A stretch of 64,000 bases of DNA from Siniperca chuatsi (GCF_020085105.1 NC_058055.1:10679822-10743821); one strand, 5' to 3'; positions 1-14,068 are shown, counted from the stretch's first letter. The notes: generated by a model from the sequence alone, not told the origin. Made by a program: numbers and translations.

Positions 1-1139
1 CAGGTTGGTCCATTCTCTCTGAAAAGCATCTTTGTCTCTTGATAGAAAGACTAAAGATGCATGTGAATTTTTAAATTGACTCCCCAAGTGAATTAAGGAC
101 TAATTTCCTCTTTAAAATGAAAGACTCTGCTGAGAATCATAAAGCATAGGACACTGTCTCATCATACACCTCACAAAAATATAACTACAGCAGCGGGCAT
201 CACGCCTTGCAGTGAGGGTTAGGTTTTGACATTGGCAGTAGAGGGATTACTCCACAGGCTGCCTGACTCCCATTACAAGAGAGATTGGTGTGTGGTAGCA
301 TCACAGGAAATAACATGATCCTGTCAGTATCCTCAAACTTCATTTTCTTTACTCAGAAATGTCATTGCCCTTCATCTCCATCATCTTAAAGAACTGAACT
401 GAAACGTTATATATGGACTAATGTATTACAATTTTAGGTTGTCTTCCAAAGGCTCATCTAGCTGTGGCTTCTTGATGACTCTCTTATTGCTGTAGTTTTT
501 CATATTTTTCTTGCTACTGCAATGGAAGGATGTGCACTGGCACAAATGACCTGGAGAAGAACGGTTTCATAATCTATTGGCCAGCCTGACACTACTGCTG
601 CTAACTAGGGCCATTATCTAACTGATGTTGTAGAAGATAAGATGTACTGCCAATTAGCATAATGTATATTGGATATATGTAAGCCTGTATGCTGTATTTG
701 CATCTGCCTACTTTAGTACTCTCACTGAAGAATCCTTCAGTTTCTTACTCAACTGGTACCATCAGGGGCATAGGACTGTGGGGAAAAGGGGGACTGAGTA
801 TACACGGTCATCATGTGAAGAGGGCCCACAAAGTTACTAGAATTAATAGCTGTGGATGCTGTCTGTAGCCAGGGGCCTGACCATAGATGTATAATAAGAA
901 CTGACTGATTGGAACCTGTTCATTTGAATGCAGTGAAACCGGTCTGTCTCTGTCTGCTTCTGTTTCCATTAAATGCAGCCTGAAATCCTTAGCATTTGAA
1001 ATCTCTTCTTCAGATATACTTAATGCTGTCACTCTATTGTAAGATATCATAATTACAGACTTTCAGAAGTTCCTGTAATCTTTTCATTTGTGTCCACTAG
1101 GTTTTAATTAGCCATTTCAGATTTATTTAAACCACAGGT
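1..1139. other. Upstream non-coding sequence
   Basis: I see no exon, RNA gene or recognisable repeat here. The only ORF of note, at 811-1050 on the minus strand, has no recognisable domain. The stretch probably holds distal sequence upstream of rnf167 or the end of an intergenic region. Confidence 0.4.
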
Positions 1140-1140
1140 G

Positions 1141-1273
1141 GTCGTCCGTCAGCCATGGAAAGCCAAGAGCGTGCACTGTGCATGATTTTGGTGGAGAACA
1201 TGATGCCTGCAGGTCAGGCAGTCCATTGCTGTTTGTCCTTCTGCCGCTGGTGGCGCTGTGGGTCAGGATGCTG
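1141..1273 (+). other. rnf167: Possible 5'UTR exon of rnf167
   Basis: The stretch ends in a good splice donor (CTG|GTGAGTC, exon end 1273). It could join to the acceptor at 3015/3016, which lies 26 bases before the rnf167 start codon. It contains an ATG at 1155 that stays open to the donor. Another possible donor, CTG|GTATGT near 1500, is an alternative first-exon end. Only splice-site shape and position support this; no transcript evidence is available. Confidence 0.3.
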
Positions 1274-3041
1274 GTGAGTCAATCTGCCATCACAACACGA
1301 AGAAGAACCGGGTCGCAAGAAGCAATAACAAACAAACCTAGCAGCAAGCTAACGCAACCGAACATACAGGCAAAGTGTCTCCTTTACAGTGGACAAACCT
1401 AGTATTTGTTTATAAACTTCTAACCGTGTATGATACGATGTACACGGACTACAAAGAAGACATATAGTAATCTGTCACGGAGAAGAGTTAACGTAACTGG
1501 TATGTAACGTCTGCTAACACTAGCCAAACGTCAGCTAACGTTACGCTAATCCTCCCCGTCATTGTCGTTTTCTTGAAGAATAATATGATTGTCGAGAAAT
1601 TAGCTAGAGTTGTAAGGAAACTTAATCGTTTTCACACCCGAGTGAGGTGACTGGAATAACTTTAGATTACAACTTTCACGGTGCCGATATTAGCAGGATA
1701 CTAGGTATGTCGCTAACTACAGACAATAACATTAAGTTAGCTACCCCGATGACTTTTGATATCTTTTTTTAATTTATTTTGTGCATGGACCATTCAAAAT
1801 AACTGGGGTTATAACTAACCTAGTTCAATGTTAATGCAAGTCCAGCGGGTCAGAGTACTTTAACGTACCAAACTGATCGCCTGCCAGGAGTAGAAGTAGC
1901 TAAATAATGTTTCTCAGGAGGAAACAGCATTAGCCAGCTACATAATTAACAGGTTTAGCATTGCGATAGTAGCAACACAACAGCAGTAACTTCCTGTAGG
2001 CAGCTGCAACAACAAAATGTGCTACGTCGATTAAACATACGGACAGTGGATTTCAGCATGTTTTTATGTTACTACAAACACAAGGCAGTACATTGGGCTA
2101 ATTAGTAGTTAACTAGTGCCATAAAGTAGCCTATACAGTCCTTAACTGTTGTTTTAACATCTTGTCTACTATGGCAAATAACCTGAGCATTGCACTTATT
2201 TGACCTTATCCTGATGCAGTTTGCTTCATAAAACTCATTTTCTGTACATAAATAAGTTACTGTTACATGCATTCAAAAACAGCAGGGTTAACCAGATCTG
2301 GCGTCAGGATCTGGTTCTGCGCAGTATTTATAGCACCAGACTGTAAGGGCCTCCAAATGTAAATTTTGTGTTGATCATGCTTTGAGATACTCATAATCAA
2401 ATCGACATATGTAAAAGCGGACAAAGAGACTGTCAATTAAATTTTTGAGCATTCTCTTATGTGGACAATCTTTAGTAATCCTGGGTGTCCTGAGATCTCT
2501 CTACATGGGAGTAGAATATTGCTGCATTACTGATCTGAGTTTTATTTTTTTAAGTGTTATTGATTTTAATAACCCACAATTATTTTGCCTGGATTTGTAA
2601 ACAAAATAAGCAACACAGTTGTAGTAAAAACCTGTAAGGACCTATGCAGAATTCCTTATTAAATGCACTTTTATGTAAATAGACATTTTTGTTAACAATG
2701 TCTTCACACTACTACTGATGCGAAGCTCATAAATGTTATGTATTTGGAAGTTGATGTTTATGTTTGCTTTGGTTCTCCATGACAATAGAGTACATGTTAA
2801 TGCATGCTGGAGAGCCAGTTTACAGTTTCTTATTTGCATACCCAAGTGCATATTTACACATGTTTACCACCTCAATTGTTTATTCACATTAGTATGTTAA
2901 TACCAGACTGTAATCAAACTGCAAGTTCAGCCTGAGACCTGAGACATTTTCCTTCTGGTTGTGACTGATTACTCACTCTTGATTATGATGTGCTACTGTC
3001 ATATCTTTTTCACAGTTTAGTGCAACTGCAAGCGACTAAGG

Positions 3042-5921
3042 ATGGTTCACCTTAGTGTGTTGTGTGTGGGAGCTCGATGGAGTGTCCTTATAATGGTTTT
3101 CTTCAGCGTACTGGTTCCCTCACCCACACATGCCTATATCTATGCTGTAAGTAATCTTGAATTTGCTCATAGACTTTGATAAGCTCTAGCTATAAACATG
3201 ATTCCTCAAAATGATTATGTAATTTCTTATGTATATATTGTTTTGGCAGCATTATAGCAATATGACCTCCATGTTGTTTGAGGACCTGCCTGCCTTGTTT
3301 GGCACCCCACTTCCTAAGGATGGACTAATGGTGAGAGAACAGTATTGGAGAAAGGGTGCATACAGAAAAACATAGGTCATAGTCCTTTATAATACCTTTT
3401 TTTTTTTCTTTGTGTGAAAGGGAATTTTGGTGGTGCCTCGTCCACTTAATGGCTGTACGGCAATAGACCCTCCTCCTCCATTGCCACCATCTTATGATGC
3501 CAACACCACCAAATTCATCGCTCTCATCAGACGCTATGATTGCAATTTTGATATAAAGGTCAGTAATTGACATTGAATACGTGGTAGTGTCTGTGAAGCA
3601 AACTGGTCTAATGTGAGGAACTGGTTTTCAGGTCTTGCACGCACAGCAAGCTGGATACAGTGCTGCAATCGTTCACAACATGTATTCAGACACTCTGCTC
3701 AATATGAACTACAGCAACGGTAATTGTCATTTTTAAAATGTGCACAATATCAAACAACACATTCACCCCATCTTACTAAAATGCATCAAATTTAAATCTT
3801 GTTTTGTTATTTCCTTTTTTCCCAGACACTATTGCAGAGGAGATTGAAATCCCCTCTGTATTCACCAGCTACTATGCCTCCCAAATTCTCAGGAATTTCA
3901 TAATTCCAGAACAAGGGTAAGTAAAAACATTTCAACGTTATTAGAAATAAATGCTTATGATAATGTTGCTATCTGATGCATTGTTTCTTTTTTTTGGCCT
4001 GCAGGGCCTATGTGATCCTCAAGCCGGAGTTTGCTTTTCCACTCTCATACTACCTTATTCCCTTCACTGGAGTAGTTGGCATGATCATTCTTGTGATGTG
4101 TGTCGTCTTGGTAAGTATGCATATGATGTGATGCCTCTTTGGGTGTTTATTCAGTATGTAGCACATTCTTTAATATACCTTTTGGGATTTTGAAGTTCAC
4201 AATTGTAAAAATTGAAAGGGAAATTGTGCAATAATTTCCATACATATTTTTCACCTAGCTTCCAAAGATAGACTATTTGGACCATGGGTGGCAAGGGCAA
4301 GCCTTGAATATGTCTCTTTATATTGTAAAATAGTGACCTAATGGTATTTCAGCAAAGCTAGAGCCAGCAAATTTTCCTGTTGAGATGCTATATTTATTCA
4401 GTAGACACATATTTTTATTACGTTTAAAGCCCTGAAAACCTAAGTTCCAAATCACATTCTTACTTACTATGAGCGTTGGGGTCCTACATGAACACAAAAA
4501 ACAAACTCATCCGTGCATGTAATTCTCACGCCATCAGTAACATTATCTTTTTGTATTGTTCAGATTGTACGATGTGTACAGTACAGAAAAAGGATGAGGA
4601 AAAATCGTTTGTCCAAGGAACAACTGAAGCGGATTCCAACCCACAAGTTCCGTAAAGGTAACAAGATTATATTGTTTTCACTGTTACTGTAATACATTGT
4701 TTTTAAAAATATTGAGAACCAATTGCAATGATCAAATTTTCCTTGCATATGAATTTGAAGTCTATAAAGTTTCTGTGGAGCTTTTTACCTATAGAACATG
4801 TTCTTATGCTGAAATGTTATTCATTTGCAGGCTAGAAAATAGTTGAAGAATTTAAATAGATAATATTTCACATTATTTTGAATGGTTTAAGTTGATAACC
4901 TTTCTTCTCTGTTTCAGGGGATGACTATGATGTGTGTGCCATCTGTCTCGATGAGTATGAAGAAGGAGACAAGCTGCGAGTTTTACCTTGTTCACACGGT
5001 AAATATTTGATATGTTGTTTATAGTGTTATTATGAAATGTACATTGGGAAAACACCTATACTGATACACAGACTGTGCACATCTACCACACTTGAAGCAA
5101 CAAGCTTTTGTACTATTTGATAAGGGAGTAAAATTAATGTACCCTTTCTTGCAAGTCAATATTTGTACCTCTACCTATTGTATCTTCAGAAGTACAATAT
5201 TGTACTCCATGTGATCAAAACGTTCATAAAACAACATTTTCCTTTTCCTCTAAACTTTAAATGGCCAATTTCTCCTGCATTGTAGACATATTGAGACAGT
5301 AAAGACAGATCAGCCAGTAGAAATGATCCCTCACCAGCTTCTCATCACCCAGCCAAGCTGAAAACACTGCTGGTTATGTCTTCTCCCCCCCCCCAAATGC
5401 CACCTGGACACCTCAAATCAGTGTGTGTTACCCAAACTGTACATTCACTCTACATCACAACTAAAAATCCTCTAAATTCTTCTTTCTGCTTTTCAGCCTA
5501 CCACTGCAAGTGTGTAGACCCGTGGCTCACACAGACCAAGAAGACGTGTCCTGTTTGCAAACAGCGCGTCACTCGGAACAACCAAGACCACTCCGAGTCT
5601 GAGTCTGAGGAGGAAACTGGGGGACGTGGGGAGGAAGAAGGGACAGAGGGTGAGGCAGACTCAGAGCACACTCCTCTGCTTCGGCCCTCCAACCCTGGGT
5701 CCCCTTCAGGGAGCCCAGGGGCCTATTCAGCTACCACCACCACCACTACTGCCCAGTGCCTCGCCTCCCCTGTGCACTGCGACTCACCTATCCTTGTATA
5801 CGAAGGCTACCACTCACCCCAGGAGGACACAGACTCAGAAAGCGATGACCCAGGAGAGGACAGGCACCACACTGATGATGACACTGCTCAGCTTATTGGT
5901 AGGGATAGAGTAGAGATCTGA
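3042..5921 (+). CDS. rnf167: E3 ubiquitin-protein ligase RNF167 (PA-TM-RING family)
   Basis: Nine coding exons join in phase: 3042-3146, 3250-3330, 3421-3558, 3632-3719, 3826-3916, 4005-4110, 4564-4657, 4918-4998 and 5497-5921, giving 402 aa. An N-terminal hydrophobic signal peptide (about 1-31) is followed by a protease-associated lumenal domain (about 35-175, containing LPALFGTPL and [12 protein letters not shown]), then one transmembrane helix (about 180-205). The RING-H2 finger has ligands C241, C244, C259, H261, H264, C267, C279 and C282, with the family's exact spacing. The acidic, Ser-rich tail contains EHTPLL, which resembles RNF167 more than its paralogue RNF13. Family knowledge: the protein sits in endosomal and lysosomal membranes and ubiquitinates membrane-traffic substrates with an E2. 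The tail is longer than in human RNF167 (350 aa). The ATG at 3042 is the only one placing a signal peptide in frame. Confidence 0.93.
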
Positions 5922-8040
5922 TGGCTGGAACTTAGCTGCAATGAAATAACAGTTTTACCTAAAAAAGGGTCTTTGTGTCATCAGGCATGGTGTTATCACA
6001 CTGTACTTTAAAATATTTTGCAGAGTTGTGGTTAGCTAGACATTTATTGTAACAGAATATTTTACCCAGTAACCAGAGGAGGTCTACGCGTTGGTGTCAA
6101 AGCACATGTGGCACTTGCATTGATCGGTCTGACCAAAATCCAACATTGAGCATCAACCCACTTCTATACACACATTCACTCCAGTACTCCTATATTTGTC
6201 TGTAGACCTCCTTTGTTAATGCATGTTGTAATTCATAACTTGACCACACCACATGACCTAACCACTAGTGCTGCACAAAATGAATGGGCCACTTTAATGT
6301 CTCAGTAATCTAATGTGCTGTATAAGTATGAGAGTGATTCTAGTAGATGAAGCCTGTGTTGCTAAACAGAATGAGTTCTGCGCTCACACTTAAAGTGAAT
6401 CTTCTTGGTTCCCTATGTAAGGTTTAAGTAGGGTTAGTGCAGTTTTAAGACTCTCTGTTGTCTTAATCATAATTGTTTTATATCTGACAGTCCTTTTCCC
6501 AGCTTTGAATCGTTTCCTAACAAGGATGTGCAAGTGGAGGGGAAAATGTTTGTCTTCATTTTATTTTTTAATCCCCTTAGCTCTCTTTTCACATTTTTAA
6601 AGCTATATTTCAGTTCTTTGAAATGTCAGATTTTTCTCCAATTCCAAAGTAAATTACGCTATAATAGAATATTGCAATGATGTTATACATTTCTGCTGCT
6701 TTTACATTGTTATTGATAATACCTTATGGTCAGGTTAAGACAGATATTTTTAGCTTTATGCAGTTTGTCAAGTTGAACAAACTCAGGTTTATAGCAACAC
6801 ATTAAAGGTCAGTTGTTATGGTAACATTGAGAATTAATGGGTTTTGGTCTTATGAATTGTTTTAGCTTTTTGTTTTTTCATTAAATCAGCAATATAAATT
6901 CATGAACATTTAATGGATGTTTTTCCTTTTTTTTTTTTTACACAACAGAATGAAACCATGTTGAATTGTGGGATCCTGGAGGGGTTTTTTTTAGGGAAAA
7001 AGAGCATTGCCTTACATTGGCCTTGATGTACATGTGTATGTTAAATTAAATGTTTGGAAATTGAAGGGACAGGATTCACACTCCTCTGTTTTCCCCTTGT
7101 CTAGCTGTATTTAATATTGCTGGTCAGAAAGCTTTGACCTTGTTCCCTGCTCTGAAAATGTGCTCCACATTTGTTTTTATCGCGACGAACATGAAAGAAA
7201 GCCTGTGTTTCCATGTGTTTTGTGCTTGTAATGATACAGATAGCCAGCTTAGACATGCTTGATTTGCACCTGAACATTTGGACAAACACTGTTATACAAG
7301 ATATGGTATATTTCTCTGCTTTATAAAATGAGCTGGACAGGGTCTAGGCTGTTGATTTATATAAAGAGCAGTGCAAATAGAAACCTTAGCCAAACTGTTT
7401 CACTGCTCCAAATCCTTGATCTGAGAAAACTACAGTTTTTGTTTTTAATGTATAGTAACCTTAACTTTAAAGTTACTGTCATATGTAATAAGAGTGCTCC
7501 AGATGTTTTATCAATTAAAATAACATGTCCTACTGTATAACCTCAACTTCAAACCTAACTTATATCTATACCACATCAGATAAGGGACCAAACATATCCC
7601 CCAAACACCATGACTGCATGTGATAACAGAGGAAACCATGTGCATGATGCATATACACTATGTGTCTGAGGATTTGTTTTCAGTAAGTTGCAATTTGATG
7701 TGTGAGTGTTAAAGATGGGAATCAGTCGGACTGAAATCATAACATTCCATCTTTATATTTTACTGATGATTGATTAAAAGACTCCACACTATCAATGTTT
7801 GATTGGGACTAGTTGGCAATATAGACTGCATTGTAAAATATAACAGCTGTTTTCCTATTTGCAGTATGCTTCAAATGTCTTTTGTACTGTACTTTTTTTG
7901 TCTCGATTTTAGAGACTTAACTGAAACAAATGGAAAAATATAATCCCCAAATCGTTCATTTTTTCTTCTTTTAGAATGTGCCTAGTTTATCACATTTGAA
8001 TAATAAATGTACTGTGTCAAGTATAATTTTCATGTTTAAA
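5922..8040 (+). other. rnf167: rnf167 3'UTR
   Basis: This is AT-rich sequence after the rnf167 stop with no further exon. A canonical AATAAA at 8012-8017 is a plausible polyadenylation signal, which would make a 3'UTR of about 2.1 kb. The length is inferred from the signal; nearer signals could also be used. Confidence 0.5.
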
Positions 8041-8288
8041 GCAGGTTTGAGAATCCTTTAATGTCTAAATAGTCTGTGGAAAGCTGCATTTAATGTGTGG
8101 TTTGTGGAAGATTAAATGATATTGAAATGGGACTGTGGTGCCACTTTTTTGTTTAGATGAGAAAAGAAAAGTAACACTTTTCCTTACAATGGCTTGTCAT
8201 ACATGATCATCCTTAATGATAAAGCCAATATGAAGCAAATTGTTACCAAATGGGTAAGTTATTAGCACGTTTTGTCAATTTCAGTATA

Positions 8289-9795
8289 CAGCAGGTAAAA
8301 TAAGTATTGAACATGTCACCATTTTTCTCAGTAAATATATTTTTAAAGGTGCTATTGAAATGAAATTTTCACCACTCATGAAATCCACACAAGCAAATAA
8401 ATCAAACCATAGATTTCCATAAATTAAGTTATGTGTTATAATGTTAAATGACAGGGAAAAAGTATTGAACACATGAAGAAAGGCAGGTGCAAAAAGGCAT
8501 GGAAAGCCAAGACAATCAGTAATTAGAAAGCAATCCTGCCCCTTGTCAGTGCAAATTAATATCAACTGGTTCAGTCCCAACTGATCACTACTCATGATGG
8601 GTAAAAGCAAAAAGCTCTCGAAAGACCTTTGCAACCTTATTGTTGCAAAACATACTGATGGCATTGGTTACAGAAGGATTTCAAAACTTCTGAATGTTAC
8701 AGTGAGCACTGTTGGGGCCATAATCCGGAAATGGAAAGAACATCATTTTACCATAAACCGGCCACGACCAGGTGCTCCTCGCAAGACAGAGGAGTGAAAG
8801 AATTATCAGAAGAGTTGTTCAAGAGCCAAGGACCACTTGTGGACAGCTTCAGAAGGACCTGGAATTAGCAGGTACAATTGTTTCAAAGAAAACGATAAGT
8901 AATGCACTCAACCACTATGGCCTGTATGCACGCTCACCACGCAAGACTCCATTACTGAAGAAAAAGCATGTTGAAGCTTGTTTAAAGTTTGCTGCACAAC
9001 ATTTGGACAACCCTGTGAAATACTGGGAGAATATAGTCTGGTCAGATGAGACCAAAATTGAACTCTTTGGATGCCATAATACACTCCATGTTTGGAGGAG
9101 AAATGGCACTGCACATCACCCCCAAAACACCATACCAACAGTGAAGTTTGGAGGTGGAAACATCATGGTGTGGGGCTGTTTTTCAGCATATGGTACTGGC
9201 AAACTTCATATAATTGAAGGAAGGATGAATGGGAAAATGTACAGAGACATTCTTGATAAAAATCTGCTGCCATCTACCAGGATGATGAAGATGAAACAAG
9301 GGTGGACATTTCAGCAAGACAATGATCCCAAACACACAGCCAAGGAAACTCTCAACTGGTTTCAGAGAAAGAAAATAAAGCTGCTAGAATGGCCCAGCCA
9401 ATCACCTGACTTGAATCCAATTGAAAATCTATGGAAAGAACTAAAGATCAGAGTTCATATAAGAGGCTCACGGAACCTTCAAGATTTGAAGACTGTGTGG
9501 AAGAAGAGGCCAAAATCACACTTCAGAAATGCATGCAACTTGTTTCTCCATACAGGAGGCGTCTTGAAGCAGTCAATAGCAAAAAAAGGCTTTTGTACAA
9601 AGTATTAAATTAATTTCAGTAAGTGTGTCAAATACTTTAACATTATCATACATAACTTAATTTATGGACAACTATGGTTTGATTTCTTTGCATGTGTGGA
9701 TTGCATGGGTTGTTAAATTTCATGTCAATAGCACCTTTTTTAGAAATATTTACTGAGAAAAATGGTGAGGTATTCAATACTTATTTTACCTGCTG
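8289..9795 (+). mobile_element. Tc1-like DNA transposon, full length, inactive
   Basis: The element begins CAGCAGGTAAAATAAGTATT and ends in the reverse complement of that sequence. TA lies on both sides (8287-8288 and 9796-9797), as expected for the TA target duplication of Tc1/mariner elements. The two ends match over about 160 bases (8289-8448 and 9636-9795) with few differences, so these are long inverted repeats rather than short ones. It is 1507 bp and carries one broken transposase gene. It lies just past the rnf167 3' end. Confidence 0.95.
8597..9608 (+). pseudogene. Tc1-like transposase, frameshifted
   Basis: The reading frame starts MGKSKKLSKDL with a helix-turn-helix DNA-binding region (about 65 aa). 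It runs into a stop at about 8797, and the protein continues in another frame from about 8790. The catalytic triad is present: the Asp of WSDETKIE (near 9045), the Asp of [10 protein letters not shown] (near 9318), and the Glu of DLNPIENLW 34 residues later, i.e. DD34E. Near the C terminus the family-like sequence jumps to another frame at about 9495-9505 (VEEEAKI... [11 protein letters not shown]) and returns at about 9575, so two small compensating indels are likely. The gene is not intact and should be inactive. Confidence 0.9.
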
Positions 9796-9797
9796 TA

Positions 9798-12700
9798 AAT
9801 GAATGTGAAAGCTGACATCAGTATCATATAATTATAATACATAATTTTATAATTATATAATGAAATACAGATAAATATATTACAAATTTTTATATTACTA
9901 ATTTTATGCTCAGAATGCCACAGTTTGAGAATATACACTTGCCGAAGTAAATACCTAAACTATGTGCATTTGTGTGTCACAGTGGACAGAAGTAAGCCAT
10001 TTCATGTTGGTCGCTATCCAAAATCAAGTGTATCTTAAATGACTTCATTAAACCCATAGTGAAAATGTCAGTAGAGCTGTGGTCAAAGAGTTACAGAACT
10101 GGATGTCTGTTGGCACAAAATGTTGTTTTTTGACAGTATAAGCTGATGAGTGAAGGGGCTCTCTAGTTTTGACAACTTGCCATGGAGAGGAATAACGACT
10201 TATTTTAAGTTTTCAGATGTAGTTTCGCTGTCTTCTTTACCTTCTGCCCCCAGTGTGGTTTCATTAATAATAATGAAAGGACTAACGTTCTGTGAATGCA
10301 TGGCTCGCCTAAGAAAATGTTCTGGTAATTAATATATGGTCTTTGATCCTGTTGGTATGAGCTTCATAGTAACTAATCAGCCCGGTGCAGGGACACCCTG
10401 CGGAAGGTTCTTTTACTCCAATCAATGAATACGCCATTAGAGAAACACTGCAGCACAATGACAGCTCACTATGTATATATACATATGTATACAAAACATA
10501 CTGTATCACCCTGTAAGACTGCTGTGTGCTCAGTTTGTCATATCTTGATTACAGTTTAAACAGTTATCCCTTTTCCTATTATCTTAAATATGTTTGTTGT
10601 TATTTCTAAATTAACCATTACATTAACGGCATTGGTTGTGAGTCATTGCTGCCAAATATCTACTTTGAGGCAATCAAATACATTTAAATGTTATTGGCTC
10701 AATGGCAGTATTTATAGATTTATAGATGACAGTAAAATATCGTTATTGTTTTCCCCATTTTCACGAGTTTTGTTTTGTTTTTAAATGTCAGAATCCTTTA
10801 AATTAATGGAGAATAAGAGCTTATATTAATACTTTTGTCTTTTCAGAGCTGTTTAGCTGACATGGCCTATGGAAGTTGCTGCCTTTGGGTGTAATGGTGA
10901 TTTATTACGACTTTCCGCAGTTGATGAATTCAGTCCATTTAATCCTTCTTAACAAGCTCCATGTCTTTTCACTGTTACCACTTCATGTGGCTTTAATCAA
11001 GTCACCTGCTGCTTGGAAGAAAAGACAATTCATATTTGAGCTGAATAAACCTTTTTAAAACTCCAGATAGAAGGTAGCTGTGCGTAGGTTAGCCATTGGC
11101 TGGATTATGGCCATGTGTGGGACTATAGGTTGGTGTGTTTCTTTAAGTTTGTTCCACACAAGCTGAGAAATAAATATAGTGGCACCAAGGTATATAGACA
11201 CTGATTGTAATAGACGTGATATGGCGTCACATAAATGAATCCCTAAAGCTAAAGAACCTATAAGGGATTACTCTTCAGCCTCAAGTTTGCTCTTGCTGTG
11301 CTGCATTTTATATCATTAGAAATATATGAACTTTCTCTGGATGCTGACCAGTGCAGTTGTAAGAAAAGATGCCTGGATCACTGGCGCCATACTCTTCTGT
11401 GCTGAGATTGTCTTTCTTGCTATTCTTGACTGTATCTTTATTTGTGCTGCTGGATTCAAGAGAAACTCAAGACCGCAATGAGGTAAGGAACATAATTTAT
11501 AGTTTTCAGCTTTTGCATTTGGTACCTGACTTTCATCACTGAAAATCCAATCATAATGATTTATTATATGTACCATAACAACAAATTATATTTTGACATG
11601 TATTTTCCATGTCAAATGTTTTAAAATGGTGAATCTCAAATTTTTTGACAAGCATTTGAAATACAATTTGTCTTAATCAAAATGAAGAAAGTTAAAACAG
11701 TTGATAGAGGAGTAGTGAAAATATTATTCAAATGACTTTTTAAAAAATTATTCAAATGGAGCATATCAGTTTATACCGGTGTTGTGTTTTCAAACTCATC
11801 TACAGTTTGGCTTTTTAATGTTAAATGAAACTAAAGCACTTGCTCCACAATAATAATATTAACAACAACAATAATAATAATATCTAGTGTAAAGAGGATT
11901 TTTAATCAGGATTGGAATATCATTCCATAACCAGATTCAGTTCATTCTTTCTACTGATCAGTATGCAGTGCATCATAATCAATCAGTCACTTAATCAAAC
12001 TTTATTTGTATGGCACCTTTCATACAGGGTAGTGCAATTCAAAGTGCTTTACATCACTTTAAGTTGTACAAAGTGAAAGTTTCCTTTTTTCACCAAATTT
12101 TCAAGTATTGTCTTTTGATATGTATCTTAATAGAGGAAATAATAATTGTTTACATGTTCATAGGGTTTTTTGGGTGGTTCTTACCCACTGCGCCATATCT
12201 CCAGTACTTTGGAAGCCAATGGTAGACCCGGAGAAGACTTTGCATTTGGATCCAGGGATGGCCACACCTTCCCACAACAAGTGGAAAGTGCATTTATCAT
12301 GGAGGGTGAAGCGCAGACTACTCAAGTGTGGCCACGTGTAATCCTGGATTATATGAGGCACCAGTTAAGGTTCAGAGGAAGGACAAAGAAGAGCACAAAA
12401 AAAGGATATACCTAGCAGCTTATTGGATAATGAAAGCAAAATAAAATAGTATGAGTTAAATCTATTAAAATATTGTTCTAATATCAAACCCTTTCACTGC
12501 AATTTTTATTTTTACACCTTTTCCACAATACCACTCATCTGCTGTTAACAAGTCATTAGGAAGATATGAATGCAAAACACATGTTAAAAACAAAGGGTTC
12601 AAAATAACCTGAATAACCCCAAACCAGTTGTATATAATACGCTTTATACAACTGAAACCTGTTGGTAGAATTTACGGCAAGGCAATATTAAATCAAATAA

Positions 12701-14068
12701 TTAAAGGCCCAGTCTACCACAATGGGACAGAAATTTCAGAGATGAATACCTCAAAACACATCTAAATTAAAACAAAACAATAAAAGTGTTTTGTGTTTTT
12801 TTTTTTGTATTTTGTGATATTAATTGAACCGGCCCCTTGAAGGATTCATTCACTTTTGCTTTCGCTTTAGTCTGTCTTATAACAATACTCACATCATGTA
12901 CATTTGTACATTGTTGAAAAAGTTATTAGTTGCTATAATACTGACATACTGGCCTTGAAGAGATTCTTCCCTAACGTGATTCCAATATAAGAGGGAGGCA
13001 AAATGCTTCAGCAGTCTAAGCTGAACAAATTACTTGGGTATCTTCCAAAATTACAGTCTTTTTAGTTTCTGTTACTATACTCCTCCACTGCAGCCCCAGC
13101 TCAGCAAATAAACACTGTCTAGGGAAATACAAAGAGGAATTTTCATATTAAAAAGACTGTAACTCTGTAAAATACCCACTTGATTTGACCACGGTAAACA
13201 AAGAATGCATTTTTGACCAGAACAAGGGCTGTGTAATTTTGTCCCTTACATTGAAATCAGTTTAAGAGGGGATCTCTCCAGAGCTAATACGAACAGGAGG
13301 TTCACAGTGATGATGATCACAATGATCACAGCAACCAACAATATTTTTTTCAATGTAAATATGGGCAAGTGATTATTGTTTTAAGATAGACCTGTCCTCT
13401 AAAAATGGAAACGCATAAATGGAAATCCTCAAATTGAAAAGTCCTTTTTAAATTTCTATGTGTGGCTTAATTATCCATAGTAGAGTAAAAATAATAATTC
13501 ATTATCATGACCATTTATTAACTATTTCTCTTATAAATGTCTATGTCTTATGTCAGGGAAAATTATCCTTCTTGCTTCCATGGTTGCTGCAGGATGGGTT
13601 TATGAATTCCATGGGTTGGTGCAGGATCTTTGTCTAAAATTAGTTTTTACTGTAAAATATACATAATTAGCTGTTAAAATACAATTTTCTAAATCAAATT
13701 TCCTGTAACTGCATCATCTTAAATCCCACTGACACCGGTGAGTCAGATATTACAAACTCATGCTGTGCAACAAAAAATTGTTCACACAAGTTTCCAAAGA
13801 TACCAAATATGTCTGGCTGAATTCTGAGAAAATGTCTAGCCTATAAAATAAAGAACGAACATCTGCAATATTTCCATTTGTAGGAATGGTGCAGCAATAA
13901 AAAGCGTGGAGTCTTGGGTTTAAAACCTTCACTCAGTGTAAACATATTGATTCATTGAGGAGCTGTAAAATCGGATACAGAATATATATGATACTGGCAG
14001 ACAGTGTGGAATAATTAAATAAAAGGGAAAAACTGATTATAAAAATTCAGATCCGCACTTCATACCAG
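9798..14068. other. Intergenic sequence with no recognised gene
   Basis: This is AT-rich DNA between the Tc1 element and the LINE remnant. The only structured pieces I can point to are a LINE-tail-like stretch near 12000-12060 and a short (AAT)-rich run near 11850-11885. Overlapping ORFs at 12108-12415 have no domain I recognise. Confidence 0.5.
11994..12062 (-). repeat. Dispersed LINE-tail-like repeat
   Basis: The stretch combining TTTATTTGTATGGCACCTTT with AATTCAAAGTGCTTTACAT is a form seen at the 3' ends of many short non-LTR insertions in fish genomes, read here in reverse. A related stretch occurs at 62975-63031 in this window. The family name cannot be fixed without a repeat library. 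Confidence 0.5.

Noticed and set aside
5498-5913. Alternative-frame ORFs over the last rnf167 exon (both strands).
   Set aside because: They are shadows of the repetitive Ser/Glu/Pro-rich rnf167 tail; only one frame continues the RING domain.
12108-12415. Overlapping ORFs with plausible-looking protein sequence (for example containing PGMATPSHNKWKVH).
   Set aside because: Three frames and both strands are open over the same DNA, no domain is recognised and no splice partners were found.
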